Shown here one piece after another: positions 48,109 through 56,661 of a DNA stretch of 64,000 nt. The notes below the pieces were generated by a model. The model had not been told where the DNA came from. It ran no database searches and was given only the letters and a program-made list of their open reading frames with translations. The stretch spans positions 1 through 64,000 of the forward strand of contig DATMRF010000089.1 in assembly GCA_035566435.1 (NCBI GenBank), read 5' to 3'. Origin of the DNA: DATMRF01 sp035566435. GTDB lineage: Bacteria > Verrucomicrobiota > Verrucomicrobiia > Limisphaerales > UBA8199. A program made the translations under genes and the position numbers. How positions within the stretch are numbered: the first letter of the stretch is position 1; every line of letters begins with the position of its first letter.

Positions 48109-50640
48109 TTATGGTCCCAGCCGCAACCGGTAGAATCTGGCCGGGTTGGTTGCGCCGCCGACGTCGAGAAAATTGGTTCCAATGATTCCACCGCCGGCCC
48201 CGGCTATTGCCGGGCTGAAATCAGTGAACTGGTTGGTGCCGCCCAAACCGTTGGCGACTTGCAGGATGTTCGTCCAGTTCCCCGGCGTGCTCCACGAGAC
48301 CAGGACATTATTGCCCTGCACGGTGATCCCGGTAAGGCGAAACACATCCGACCACGCGTCCAAACGCCAAAGCTGATATCCGTTGAGTCCGTCAGTGGCC
48401 TGGAACATGTAGCTTTTGTTGAACGCGGACATCGGTTGCGGCAGCGAGCTGTTGTATCCCGGGTTGATGTCAGCCACCTGGAGTACGTTTGTGCCGTCGT
48501 ATTTCCACAGTTCGTAGCCGGTAATGCCGTCATTGGCCGTGAAATAGACCGCGTTGTTGAAGGCGAAAGCGTAGAAGCCGCCGTTGACGAAGGAGGTCAG
48601 GCGCGTGACGTTGGTGCCATCGCAGCTCCAAAGCTGGGCACCCGTGCCGTTCAGGCCATCGCTCGCGGAGAAGAACGCCAGGTTCCGCCAGGTGGTCCAG
48701 AAAAATGGCGTCGAATTGGTGTGGAACGCGTTGATCTCGCCCAGGAACGTAAAGTTGGTGCCATCGTACTTCCACGGCTCGAAATCGGTCCCGCTCGCGG
48801 CCGCTCCCATGTACAGCGCGCCGTTGTAAACCAATAGATTGTTGAGGCTGTTCAGGATCATCGTCCCCACGCGCGTGGCGTTGGTGCCGTCGTACCTCCA
48901 CAACCCATTGCCGGTGCCGTCGGTCGCCATGAAATAAAGCGCGTTGCCGAGCACGGTCAGCGAGCCCGGATTGGAATCGGCGCTGCCGGGATTAATATCA
49001 GTGACGCGCGTCATGTTCGTGCCGTCGCACTTCCAAAGCTCGCGCCCGTGCGTGCTGTCCTGCCCGTTGAAATAAATCCCGTTGTTGAAGACCCGCATCT
49101 CTCCGACGCTGCTGGGCAACGGGTTGCCGGCCAGCGACGTAAAATTCGCGCCGTCGAACCGCCACGTCGAGGCATACAATGCGCCGTTGAACGCCACGAT
49201 GCCGCCGCCGCTCGACGGATATTTGGTGGTGCTGACGACGCTGGCGTTCACGCCGTCGTATTTGTAAAAGAAAGGATTGAACGCGCTGTTGCTCGCGTAG
49301 GCGGTAAAGTAATACGCGCCGTTGAAAGCAATGCCGTCAGCAGGCGAGGAACTCCCGGTTCCGGTATTGATCCTGACGGCGCGCGACGCCGTCGTGCCGT
49401 CGTATTGCCACAAGTCTCGAACCCCGGCTCCGTCGGTGGTGGCAAAATATAGCAAACCATTGAACACCGTCAGGCCGCCGGGGGTGGAATTGCCACTGCC
49501 GGGGTTTATGTCCGCCACGCGGCTGACGTTCGTCCCGTCGTATTTCCATAGTTCTATGCCGCTGAAGCCGTCGTTTGCTGAAAAGTAAAGCGCGCCGTTG
49601 TACACACGCAGGTTCCCCGGGTTCGAGCTGTTGCTGCCAAACGCGATTTGGCTGACGCGGGTCGGCGCCGTCGTTCCGTCGTACTTCCATAACTCGGTCC
49701 CGTTGACCCCGTCGTTGGCGGAAAAATATAACGCGCCGTTGTACACGGCGAAGTTCGCCGGATTCGAGCTGGCCGGGCCAGGATAGATGTCCGCCACCTG
49801 GCCATAGGCAGTCGTCACCCCGTCGAAAGACCAGAGCTCCCGGCCGCTGACGGAGTTGCTGGCGGCAAAGTAGAGCACGTTGTTGAACTCGGTATAACCG
49901 GTCGGATTCGAGCTCTGCGGTCCGAAATCGATGTCGAGTATTCCCCAGTTCGCTCCGTCATAGATGAAGAACTCCGTGCCGTTGATCGCCGTTGTGGCTG
50001 TGAAATACAGAATCCCGTCATAGACCGTAAACCCAAATGGATTCGAGCTCGCCGAACCCGGATTCAGATCCCCCACCATGCTCACCGTGAAACCGTCGTA
50101 TTGCCAAAATTCCGTGCCGTTGACCCCGTCATTGGCTGCAAAATAGAGCACCCCATTATAGACGGTCATGCCGGTCGGATTGAAGCCGCCGACAGCTCCG
50201 GTGATCTCGGTAATTTGTGTAACGTTGGTTCCGTCGTACTCCCAAAGCTGCAAATCCAATGTGCCATTGGTTGTTCCCGAGCCTCGGAAATAAAGCGCGC
50301 CATTATACACGGCTAGCTGACCGATAAAGGAATTGGCGCTGCCGGGCGATAAATCCGTGATGCGCGTCGCGTTCGTGCCATCATAGCTCCAAAGCTCGAC
50401 GCCGTGGGCCCCATCCGTGGCCGAAAAATACAGCGCGTTATTGAATACCACCATTCCCCCCGGATTCGAACTCGACGGCGAATGATTGACGTCCGCCGCC
50501 ATCCTCACGAATTCCTGCGCCGGCTGAGTCCAACCGCACAAACCGCCGATCCAGGTGAACCAAAGGAACATTGGAACCGCAAATCGCGCTTTCAATCTCA
50601 GCGCGGCCCTACACCTCGAGCGATGAGAATATGGGATCAT
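48109..50640 (-). CDS. secreted ELWxxDGT-repeat protein
   Basis: 843 residues from ATG 50640; an in-frame start six codons upstream is possible. Signal segment about residues 22-38 (FAVPMFLWFTWIGGLCGW). Sixteen or so repeats of about 45 residues follow, each with ALYFSANDGVNGTELWKYDG-like sequence and SNPGGLTVFN; the family probably forms a beta-propeller. The last 70 residues are a C-terminal module ending ARFYRLRLGP, like the ends of the LRR and BNR-like proteins here. The function of such proteins is unknown; outside the cell or on the surface is likely. Confidence 0.85.
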   Translation of the reverse strand: MIPYSHRSRCRAALRLKARFAVPMFLWFTWIGGLCGWTQPAQEFVRMAADVNHSPSSSNPGGMVVFNNALYFSATDGAHGVELWSYDGTNATRITDLSPGSANSFIGQLAVYNGALYFRGSGTTNGTLDLQLWEYDGTNVTQITEITGAVGGFNPTGMTVYNGVLYFAANDGVNGTEFWQYDGFTVSMVGDLNPGSASSNPFGFTVYDGILYFTATTAINGTEFFIYDGANWGILDIDFGPQSSNPTGYTEFNNVLYFAASNSVSGRELWSFDGVTTAYGQVADIYPGPASSNPANFAVYNGALYFSANDGVNGTELWKYDGTTAPTRVSQIAFGSNSSNPGNLRVYNGALYFSANDGFSGIELWKYDGTNVSRVADINPGSGNSTPGGLTVFNGLLYFATTDGAGVRDLWQYDGTTASRAVRINTGTGSSSPADGIAFNGAYYFTAYASNSAFNPFFYKYDGVNASVVSTTKYPSSGGGIVAFNGALYASTWRFDGANFTSLAGNPLPSSVGEMRVFNNGIYFNGQDSTHGRELWKCDGTNMTRVTDINPGSADSNPGSLTVLGNALYFMATDGTGNGLWRYDGTNATRVGTMILNSLNNLLVYNGALYMGAAASGTDFEPWKYDGTNFTFLGEINAFHTNSTPFFWTTWRNLAFFSASDGLNGTGAQLWSCDGTNVTRLTSFVNGGFYAFAFNNAVYFTANDGITGYELWKYDGTNVLQVADINPGYNSSLPQPMSAFNKSYMFQATDGLNGYQLWRLDAWSDVFRLTGITVQGNNVLVSWSTPGNWTNILQVANGLGGTNQFTDFSPAIAGAGGGIIGTNFLDVGGATNPARFYRLRLGP

Positions 50641-50658
50641 AGTCTTGGAGACTCGCAC

Positions 50659-51028
50659 TTGCCGTTTCTCCAGTCAATCCCGAGCACGAACCGCGTGCGC
50701 GCCGCGCAACGCAATTTGAGATTTTCAATTCGCAATTCTCAATTCCACCCATCACTCCATCACTCCAATTCCCCGTCGTCGTCCTCGTCCTCGTAATGGA
50801 TCCGTCGCCAACGCAACCCACTGCCTAATCAAGGTAGGGCGCGTTGTCTCAACGCGCCGCCCTCAAGGTAGGGACACTGTCCTCAGCGTCCCCAATATTC
50901 CGAGACCTCAAGCCTGAGTCGCATTGGGTCAGGTCCATGTACATAATCACATAATCGAATTTCTCTCGAATAATCCTGGAATGCCCCGAGCGTCACATCC
51001 GCTCGGGAAACGACCGACGCTCAAAGAA
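50659..51028. other. 370-bp gap with palindromes and duplicated PEP-gene flank
   Basis: 50827-50897 has two tandem GGTAGGG palindromes (GGCGCGTTG/CAACGCGCC and GGGACACTGTCCTCAGCGTC). 50960-51028 resembles the sequence following the second PEP-CTERM gene (51640-51698), so the tandem gene duplication included 3' flank. No gene seen. Confidence 0.6.
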
Positions 51029-51622
51029 TCATTTTTGCCCCCTCTTGTCCGACAATCCGCGGGACCGCTTGCGTCGGAGGATCTGGAGCAATGCCGCGGC
51101 ACTCCCAAGTCCAACTAACGCAGAGGTCGAAGGCTCAGGGACTCCGTTCAGGAAAACGGGAGAGGTCCCCAGGCCGGTCAAAGGCGCTGGCGGTGTCGGA
51201 TTGACAGTCTCACCTCCCGCTATGACTGCGAAAGTGGAGGACTGCCACCACGAATTGGGCAAACCGGAGGCTTGGGACTGAAGGAAGGAAGCACCGGATA
51301 CCGTGTTCCACGCACGCACCTCGACCCAAGCATAGTTACCAGGGATAACACCGGGGACAACCTGAGGCCCGCCGGAGAAGTAACCAGCCGTTTGACCCGT
51401 GAAGAACCCTGTCGTAGAAATGGAGGCTAAGCCGGACGATGAAGGTCCGCCGAGCAGTTCGGCCTGAAATTGCGGCCCCGAGAGTTTGGTAACACCATCT
51501 GACTCGTAAACCGGCGCATTTACTCCGGCCGAAGTGTCGAGGTTATCGAACAAAACTGTCCCCTGGGCGAAGACGATCACGGCTGAGGTCGTGAGAAGAA
51601 CCCCCAGAAAAAGCTTCTTCAT
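51029..51622 (-). CDS. PEP-CTERM sorted exoprotein, copy 1
   Basis: 197 residues from ATG 51622. Signal peptide MKKLFLGVLLTTSAVIVFAQ; a middle domain GPQFQAELLGGPSSSG, GYFSGGPQVVPG, YAWVEVRAWN; C-terminal sorting tail VPEPSTSALVGLGSAAALLQ followed by RRKRSRG. PEP-CTERM proteins are exported and processed by an exosortase; none is in the window. Same length and about 55-60% alike by eye to the next gene, a tandem duplicate. Confidence 0.85.
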   Translation of the reverse strand: MKKLFLGVLLTTSAVIVFAQGTVLFDNLDTSAGVNAPVYESDGVTKLSGPQFQAELLGGPSSSGLASISTTGFFTGQTAGYFSGGPQVVPGVIPGNYAWVEVRAWNTVSGASFLQSQASGLPNSWWQSSTFAVIAGGETVNPTPPAPLTGLGTSPVFLNGVPEPSTSALVGLGSAAALLQILRRKRSRGLSDKRGQK

Positions 51623-51698
51623 AATCGAAGTTCTTTCACACAATGCTGGAAGGCCGCGAGCGTCGGACCCACTGGGGAAACGACCGACGCCCAAAGAA

Positions 51699-52292
51699 TC
51701 ATTTCCATCCGCTCTTGCCCAACAATACACTAAACCGCTTGCGTCGGCGGATATGGAGGAGCGCTGCGGCACTCCCAAGTCCGATTAACGCGAAGGTGGA
51801 AGGTTCAGGAACTGAGTTGAGGAAGACGGGGGCGTCGCCAAGCCCGAGCAAAAAGGCTGGTAGCGTTGGATTAACACCATCGCGCCCGGTTACCACTGTG
51901 AAAGCCGCTGACTCCCACCACGAGTCGGGCAAAGCCGAAGCTCGGGTTTGGGAAAAAGACGCGCCGGACGCGGTATTCCACACCTCCACCTGAACCCAGG
52001 CAATCCCACCACCAGGCACAGCAGTGATAGTTTGCTCGCCACCGTTGAAATACCCAGCTCCGTTACCCTGCAGAAACCCAGTCGTCGCAATCGAGACCAT
52101 GTTGGAAGCTGAAAGACCACCCAGGAGTTCGGCCTGAAATTGCGGCCCAGATAGCGGAGTGACTCCGTCTGAGTGGTAAACTGGGGCGTTCAACCCAACG
52201 GGAACAGTTACGTTGATGAAGTTCACCGTACCTTGGGGGCGAGCGGCCAGGCACCACGCGGTCAGAAGAACTCCCAGGAAAAGTGTTTTCAT
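51699..52292 (-). CDS. PEP-CTERM sorted exoprotein, copy 2
   Basis: 197 residues from ATG 52292, with AAGGAG upstream; the longer open frame before it is a shadow. Signal peptide MKTLFLGVLLTAWCLAARPQ, domain GPQFQAELLGGLSASN, AWVQVEVWNTASGASFSQ, tail VPEPSTFALIGLGSAAALLH plus RRRKR. Its ATG overlaps the stop of the truncated gene at 52289 (ATGA). Partner of copy 1; both may coat the cell or join an extracellular matrix. Confidence 0.85.
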   Translation of the reverse strand: MKTLFLGVLLTAWCLAARPQGTVNFINVTVPVGLNAPVYHSDGVTPLSGPQFQAELLGGLSASNMVSIATTGFLQGNGAGYFNGGEQTITAVPGGGIAWVQVEVWNTASGASFSQTRASALPDSWWESAAFTVVTGRDGVNPTLPAFLLGLGDAPVFLNSVPEPSTFALIGLGSAAALLHIRRRKRFSVLLGKSGWK

Positions 52293-52891
52293 AGCCTGGC
52301 TCCTTGCAAATGGAGCCGAGAGCACCGAGCCCGGCTGTCTGAGCTGCTCATCGCTACCGACACGGCCGCGCGTTGCGTCTGCAAATACAGAGCAAGGCCA
52401 AAGAGCATACCCTGGGCTGCCTGAACCGGCGCGATCTGCGCCACCTGGCCGGATACGGGGTCGGCATAATAAAGACCGATGGGACTGAATTGAAGGACCT
52501 CGTTGGACGTGGAAAGGGTAATCGCATCCGCGCTGGTAATATCGCTGCTGAAGCTGGCAGTCATTCGACCCTCGGTGGCCACTGCTCCTGTGGGGGTGGC
52601 CACAATCAGGTCTTGGGAGGCCACCCACTGGCCGTTGCTCAGATAATTCATGCCGTTCCCGAGGTCAGTATAGCTCTGGACCTGTTGTGACACCTGGCCC
52701 GTGGCATTGTTCGTAACCGAGACCGTCCGTTGCAGCACGCGATAGAAAGGGCCGCGCTCAACCGCGGTGTATGACGTGTCCTCGACCGGGGTCTGGGCGG
52801 AGCACAGGAATGCGCAGACCGTGAGGAGCAGCGCTGCGAACATCGAGGCCCTTTTCTCACGATCCAGTTCGATGGTGGCAGTGGTCTTCAC
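52289..52891 (-). pseudogene. N-terminal fragment of a large secreted Verrucomicrobiota protein
   Basis: 200 residues from a GTG (GAGGAG upstream). Signal peptide about 16-32 (MFAALLLTVCAFLCSAQ). Residues 40-160 (SYTAVERGPFYRVLQRTV, LGNGMNYLSNGQWVASQDLI, GLYYADPVSGQVAQIAPVQA) resemble the start of much longer exoproteins of this phylum; after about residue 166 the similarity stops and the frame runs into unrelated sequence up to the next gene. It probably results from a deletion that fused it to the PEP-CTERM promoter region. It might still be translated and couple to the next gene. Confidence 0.6.
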
Positions 52892-53230
52892 ACAGGTTTT
52901 CTCCTCATCAGATTTGGCGTTGGATTCCTAGAGTACCGACCTTTCTGGTACCGGGTTCCAACGTTGTCTAGCCGGATTTTGCCATTTTCATAGCATTTTT
53001 TGCCGCCGAGCTGGGAGGTCATGGGGCAATCAAAGGGGTCGAACCTTTACATGGTCTGTATCGCATCCCCTATAGGCTCGAACCCTTTTTCCGCCGCCTA
53101 TGCTTGACTGCAATTGGTTCACCCGCGCAGCGCCAAGTACACGCCGCGCGCCAAAAATCAAATTCCTATCAGTTGAGTTATCGGTCGGTAAAAACAACGC
53201 GTGTAAGGTCATGCGCGGCGCCGCCAGGCC
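52892..53230. other. 339-bp gap with a 56-bp dispersed repeat
   Basis: 53116-53171 matches 56551-56606 at 46 of 56 positions without gaps (shared CACCCGCGCAGCG and GCGCCAAAAA). A small CGACCTTTCTGG hairpin occurs near 52940. No gene seen. Confidence 0.6.
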
Positions 53231-54691
53231 CTAATCCGTCCCGATGTTTTGATTGAGCCGCAGCACATTCTTGGGGTCGTACTTTTTCTTGATCTCCACC
53301 AGGCGAGCGTAGTTGGCTCCATATGCCGACTTGACCAACTCCTCGCTGGTTTCACCCAGTTGGTTGACGTACGTTCCGTGCGCAAAGGGTTGCAAACTGT
53401 CTCGCAGAGACTTCACCCACTGTACCGCGGTCGCCTTCTCGGTCGGAACGCCCCAACGCCCCAAAAGATCCACCTCATAACCTGGCTGCCGCAAGGCAAA
53501 CGCCGTGTCTGTCAATCCCACCCGCGTAATGGCTCCGTAAAGCGGCACAATGAACACCCTGGTGCTTAGTGGCGCATCGTTGGCTGCCGTTGTAATCGCC
53601 GCAATTGCGGCGTCGGTGAGCTTCGGAAGAAACAGGGCCGTTTGGAAATGCGCCACGGGAGCGTAGGGATTGATTGTCTCCTGGGTTTCCAAATAGGATG
53701 CGACCCGAACCTTGTCCTCTTGCGGTTTGAGCGCTCGCAACGGCCTGAGCAAGTCATTGCCCTGTTCAGGATCGCTGCAATGACATACAAGCATATGGAA
53801 TCGCGGCCCCCGTTCGGACGGTAACACCTCGCCGACGACGTTCATTTCATCCGGCGCCACATCGACGAAGTTGACAAAGGCATGCAATAGCTCTCCAATG
53901 CGCCCGAGCGGATACGTCATCGTCCCGGCAAGGACCTGGGTGACCGGATAGAGCCGGTAATCGAGCCCCGTAACCACTCCGAAATTGCCCCCGCCGCCGC
54001 GAATGGCCCAAAAAAGATCCTGATTGGCGCTTTGACTGGCTTCGACTTGCCTTCCGCCCACCGTCACAAGTTGCGCTCGTATCAGGTTGTCGCAAGCAGC
54101 GCCGTACTTCGACATCAACAACCCCTCCCCTCCGCCGAGCGTCAAGCCGGCAATTCCCACGCTCGGGCAACCACCCGACGTTGTGGCCAGCCCGAAGCGC
54201 TGCGTTGCGCGGTCCAGATCGCGTACCAGCGCACCAGCCTCTGCCCGAGCCACGCGCTTGCGTCCGTCGACTTCGACCCGGTTCATCCCGGAGAGGTCAA
54301 TCACCACGCCGCCATTGCATACGCTGAATCCGGCTCGGCTATGGCCTCCGCCACGCACTGCCAGCGGCAACTTTCTGTTCTGGGCGAATTCAATCGCTCG
54401 CGCGACGTCGGGCGCGCCGGCACAGCGAACGATCAGCGCCGGACGTCGATCGAATGCGAGGTTGAAAACCTGGCGTGCCGACTCATAGTCAGGCGCCTCT
54501 GATGTGATTACGCGCCCCCTAATCTGGGAAACAAGCTTTCGGATCGCCGCTTCATCAACCGGACGCGCATTCTGTTCACGCGCTTCGGACATTCCCTGCG
54601 CCCCGGCAAGCACCTTAATCGCGCTTCCGCAAAAGGCCACCGCCGCAACGGCTGTTTGCCGGACGAACTGTCTCCGAGTAGTGGGCGCCAT
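53231..54691 (-). CDS. Tat-exported FAD-linked oxidase (berberine-bridge type)
   Basis: 486 residues from ATG 54691. Twin-arginine signal TTRRQFVRQTAVAAVAFCG. FAD_binding_4 domain with H117 in VRGGGHSRAG and C175 in SGGCPSVGIAG, the two residues that bind FAD covalently in BBE-like enzymes; GGEGLLMSKYGAACDNL and AIRGGGGNFGVVTGLDYRLY are typical. The C-terminal BBE segment YGANYARLVEIKKKYDPKNV with LNQNI is intact. It would oxidise a sugar or alcohol with oxygen in the periplasm; substrate unknown. Confidence 0.92.
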   Translation of the reverse strand: MAPTTRRQFVRQTAVAAVAFCGSAIKVLAGAQGMSEAREQNARPVDEAAIRKLVSQIRGRVITSEAPDYESARQVFNLAFDRRPALIVRCAGAPDVARAIEFAQNRKLPLAVRGGGHSRAGFSVCNGGVVIDLSGMNRVEVDGRKRVARAEAGALVRDLDRATQRFGLATTSGGCPSVGIAGLTLGGGEGLLMSKYGAACDNLIRAQLVTVGGRQVEASQSANQDLFWAIRGGGGNFGVVTGLDYRLYPVTQVLAGTMTYPLGRIGELLHAFVNFVDVAPDEMNVVGEVLPSERGPRFHMLVCHCSDPEQGNDLLRPLRALKPQEDKVRVASYLETQETINPYAPVAHFQTALFLPKLTDAAIAAITTAANDAPLSTRVFIVPLYGAITRVGLTDTAFALRQPGYEVDLLGRWGVPTEKATAVQWVKSLRDSLQPFAHGTYVNQLGETSEELVKSAYGANYARLVEIKKKYDPKNVLRLNQNIGTD

Positions 54692-54783
54692 ATTCCACAA
54701 ACCTTCGAACGCGAGTCTTAGTTATGATCTCTGCGAGCGATCTGCCAGTCTGCCGGTTGCGTTTATCACATACCTAATGCCCG

Positions 54784-54990
54784 GTGCTTGAGAATAACCT
54801 GAAGTCTAAGTATCAGCGTAAGTCTACGGCGCGCGGCTCCGCCCGTCAATTTCATCTCCCCGTTCACAGAGGTGCCGCAAAATGCCCGGGATCAACCGTA
54901 GATCGGTTCGCCGAGATTGAGTCCGGTGAGGTGCAGGGCATTCCAAGTGCCGAGGTATCTGCTCGAATTCGCCGGATGCTTGGGCGTTGA
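54784..54990 (+). pseudogene. addiction-module antitoxin remnant
   Basis: 68 residues from a GTG. Only the last 28 (RFAEIESGEVQGIPSAEVSA and following) match the small antitoxin family that pairs with RelE/ParE toxins (putative addiction module component); the first 40 do not fit. The stop overlaps the toxin start by 4 nt (TTGA), the usual TA arrangement. Probably a decayed gene. Confidence 0.5.
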
Positions 54991-55193
54991 AACCGCACCA
55001 TTTCCACCCAGCAGCGGCGAAGGATTACACTGCGGCCGTAGCGTACTACGCCAAGATTGACCCCGCAATAGACGCAATCGAAGATGCACCGCTTCTCAAG
55101 GTTCAGATTAACCCCAATGGACAATCCCGCCGCACGCTGGGAGATGACCGCGAAAACCATAGGGCTACGTTCTGGTTCGTTTTCATAGTTTGA
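54987..55193 (+). pseudogene. RelE/ParE toxin remnant
   Basis: 68 residues from a TTG. The first 25 (MKPHHFHPAAAKDYTAAVAY and YAKI) match the N-terminus of RelE/ParE toxins, but the rest (DAIEDAPLLKVQINPNGQSR) is unrelated and the catalytic C-terminal strands are missing. It looks truncated or frameshifted, so an inactive toxin. Confidence 0.5.
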
Positions 55194-56412
55194 GCCGATA
55201 GAATCGGCTGCCGACAGTGGCGATCGGCACGATTACCTGATTCTGCAAATTCGTGGGATTCAGGACTGGGGGCATGGTCACGTCTTTCCAGTTGGTGGTG
55301 GTCAAGTCGGTATTCTCCTCGAACACGAAGTTGAGCGACGGAATGATCCAGGAAATGCGAATGTTAGTGCCCGAACGGATGATGCTTAAGTCCGGTGTGG
55401 GAATGGATCGAGAGACGTAAATCCCGCCGCCACCGACCGCAGCGACCACTGCGCTGCCATCTGCTGACGAGGCAACGGAAGTCCAATTGGTGAGCGGGGC
55501 GTTGTTCAGCGTCCAGGTCATACCCGAATCGCTCGAACTGTAAATCCCGCCGGCGCCTGCATAGACGCCGTAACTCTGCCCGTAGGCCACCGCCACCAGT
55601 TTGGTTCCGTCCGCCGAGGAAGCGACGGACGACCAATTGGTAACCGGCGCGCCAGTGAGGCTCCAAGTGCCGCCGGAATTGCTCGACCTGTAAATCGGGC
55701 CGCCGTAATACCCGCGCGCCACCGCCACCAGTTTGGTTCCATCCGCCGACGAGGCGACCGACGACCAGTATTGGGTAGGCGCGCTGGTTGGTGTCCAAGT
55801 GAATCCTGAATCGGTGGAGAGGTAAATCGAGCTGAGGTTGTAGTTCCCACCCGCCGCGGCTAGCCTGCTTCCATCGGCCGAGGAGGCGAGTGAGTTCCAA
55901 AAGGCAAGCGGCGCGCTGGTCAGCCTCCAGTTAGCGCCCGAGTCAGCGGAGATGTAAATGCCGGTGGAGTTGCTGTAACTTCCTGCGGACACCAACTCGG
56001 TCCCGTCGGAAGAGGACGCGACGGAAGATGAGCTGACGAAAGGCCAAATCATGAACGGGGCGCTGGTCTGGTTCCAGGTGGAGCCTGAATCAGTCGAGGT
56101 GTAAATCGAGCCGTAAATGGTCGCCGCCGCCAGCTTGGTTCCGTCCGCCGAAGAGGCGACAGAAGACCAGTAGGTAACCGGCGCGACCGCGAGGCTCCAG
56201 ATGCCTCCTGAATTGGTCGAGATGTAAATCGGGCCGGCGTAGTACCCGCCCGCCACAGCCGCCAATTTGGTGCCGTCAGCCGAGCAAGCGACGGACGTCC
56301 AGGAATTGCTGGGCGCGCTGGTTAACGTCCAGTTCTGGCCAACGGCAGTCTCAACGGGGGTGAATAAGCTGGCGGAAACGAAAACGGCACCGAGCGGGTA
56401 TCTCCTGTTCAT
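55183..56412 (-). CDS. secreted BNR/sialidase-like repeat protein
   Basis: 409 residues from ATG 56412 (GGAG 5 nt upstream). Signal peptide MNRRYPLGAVFVSASLFTPV to VGQ. Eight repeats of about 40 residues with SVASSADGTKLAAVA, SGGTWSL and IYxSTDSG; the Asp-box-like STDSGxTW suggests a beta-propeller. The C-terminal module ends VGSRFYRLKL, as in other exoproteins here. Enzyme activity cannot be inferred. Its end overlaps the toxin remnant on the other strand. Confidence 0.8.
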   Translation of the reverse strand: MNRRYPLGAVFVSASLFTPVETAVGQNWTLTSAPSNSWTSVACSADGTKLAAVAGGYYAGPIYISTNSGGIWSLAVAPVTYWSSVASSADGTKLAAATIYGSIYTSTDSGSTWNQTSAPFMIWPFVSSSSVASSSDGTELVSAGSYSNSTGIYISADSGANWRLTSAPLAFWNSLASSADGSRLAAAGGNYNLSSIYLSTDSGFTWTPTSAPTQYWSSVASSADGTKLVAVARGYYGGPIYRSSNSGGTWSLTGAPVTNWSSVASSADGTKLVAVAYGQSYGVYAGAGGIYSSSDSGMTWTLNNAPLTNWTSVASSADGSAVVAAVGGGGIYVSRSIPTPDLSIIRSGTNIRISWIIPSLNFVFEENTDLTTTNWKDVTMPPVLNPTNLQNQVIVPIATVGSRFYRLKL

Positions 56413-56550
56413 CCACACTCCGTTGAGTGCTTGCATTTTGGTTCGCTGCACGGTCTAGGGTCTTTCCGGAGCTCTTTCTCGCGAGCGCCTTTCACTCTTT
56501 TCCAGACCGGGATTAAGAAAAAGGTAACAGAATATTATGGCTCAGCCATG

Positions 56551-56606
56551 GGCTCACCCGCGCAGCGTCAAGCGCATTTCGTGCGCCAAAAACCAAATTA
56601 CTATCA
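56551..56606. repeat. 56-bp dispersed repeat upstream of the galactose-oxidase-like gene
   Basis: Matches 53116-53171 at 46 of 56 positions. It lies 56 bp before the chosen start of the Kelch gene. Role unknown. Confidence 0.55.
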
Positions 56607-56661
56607 ACATTGCCTGATATTTTTTGGCGCCAAACAACGCACTGAAGTCAGAGCGCACACT

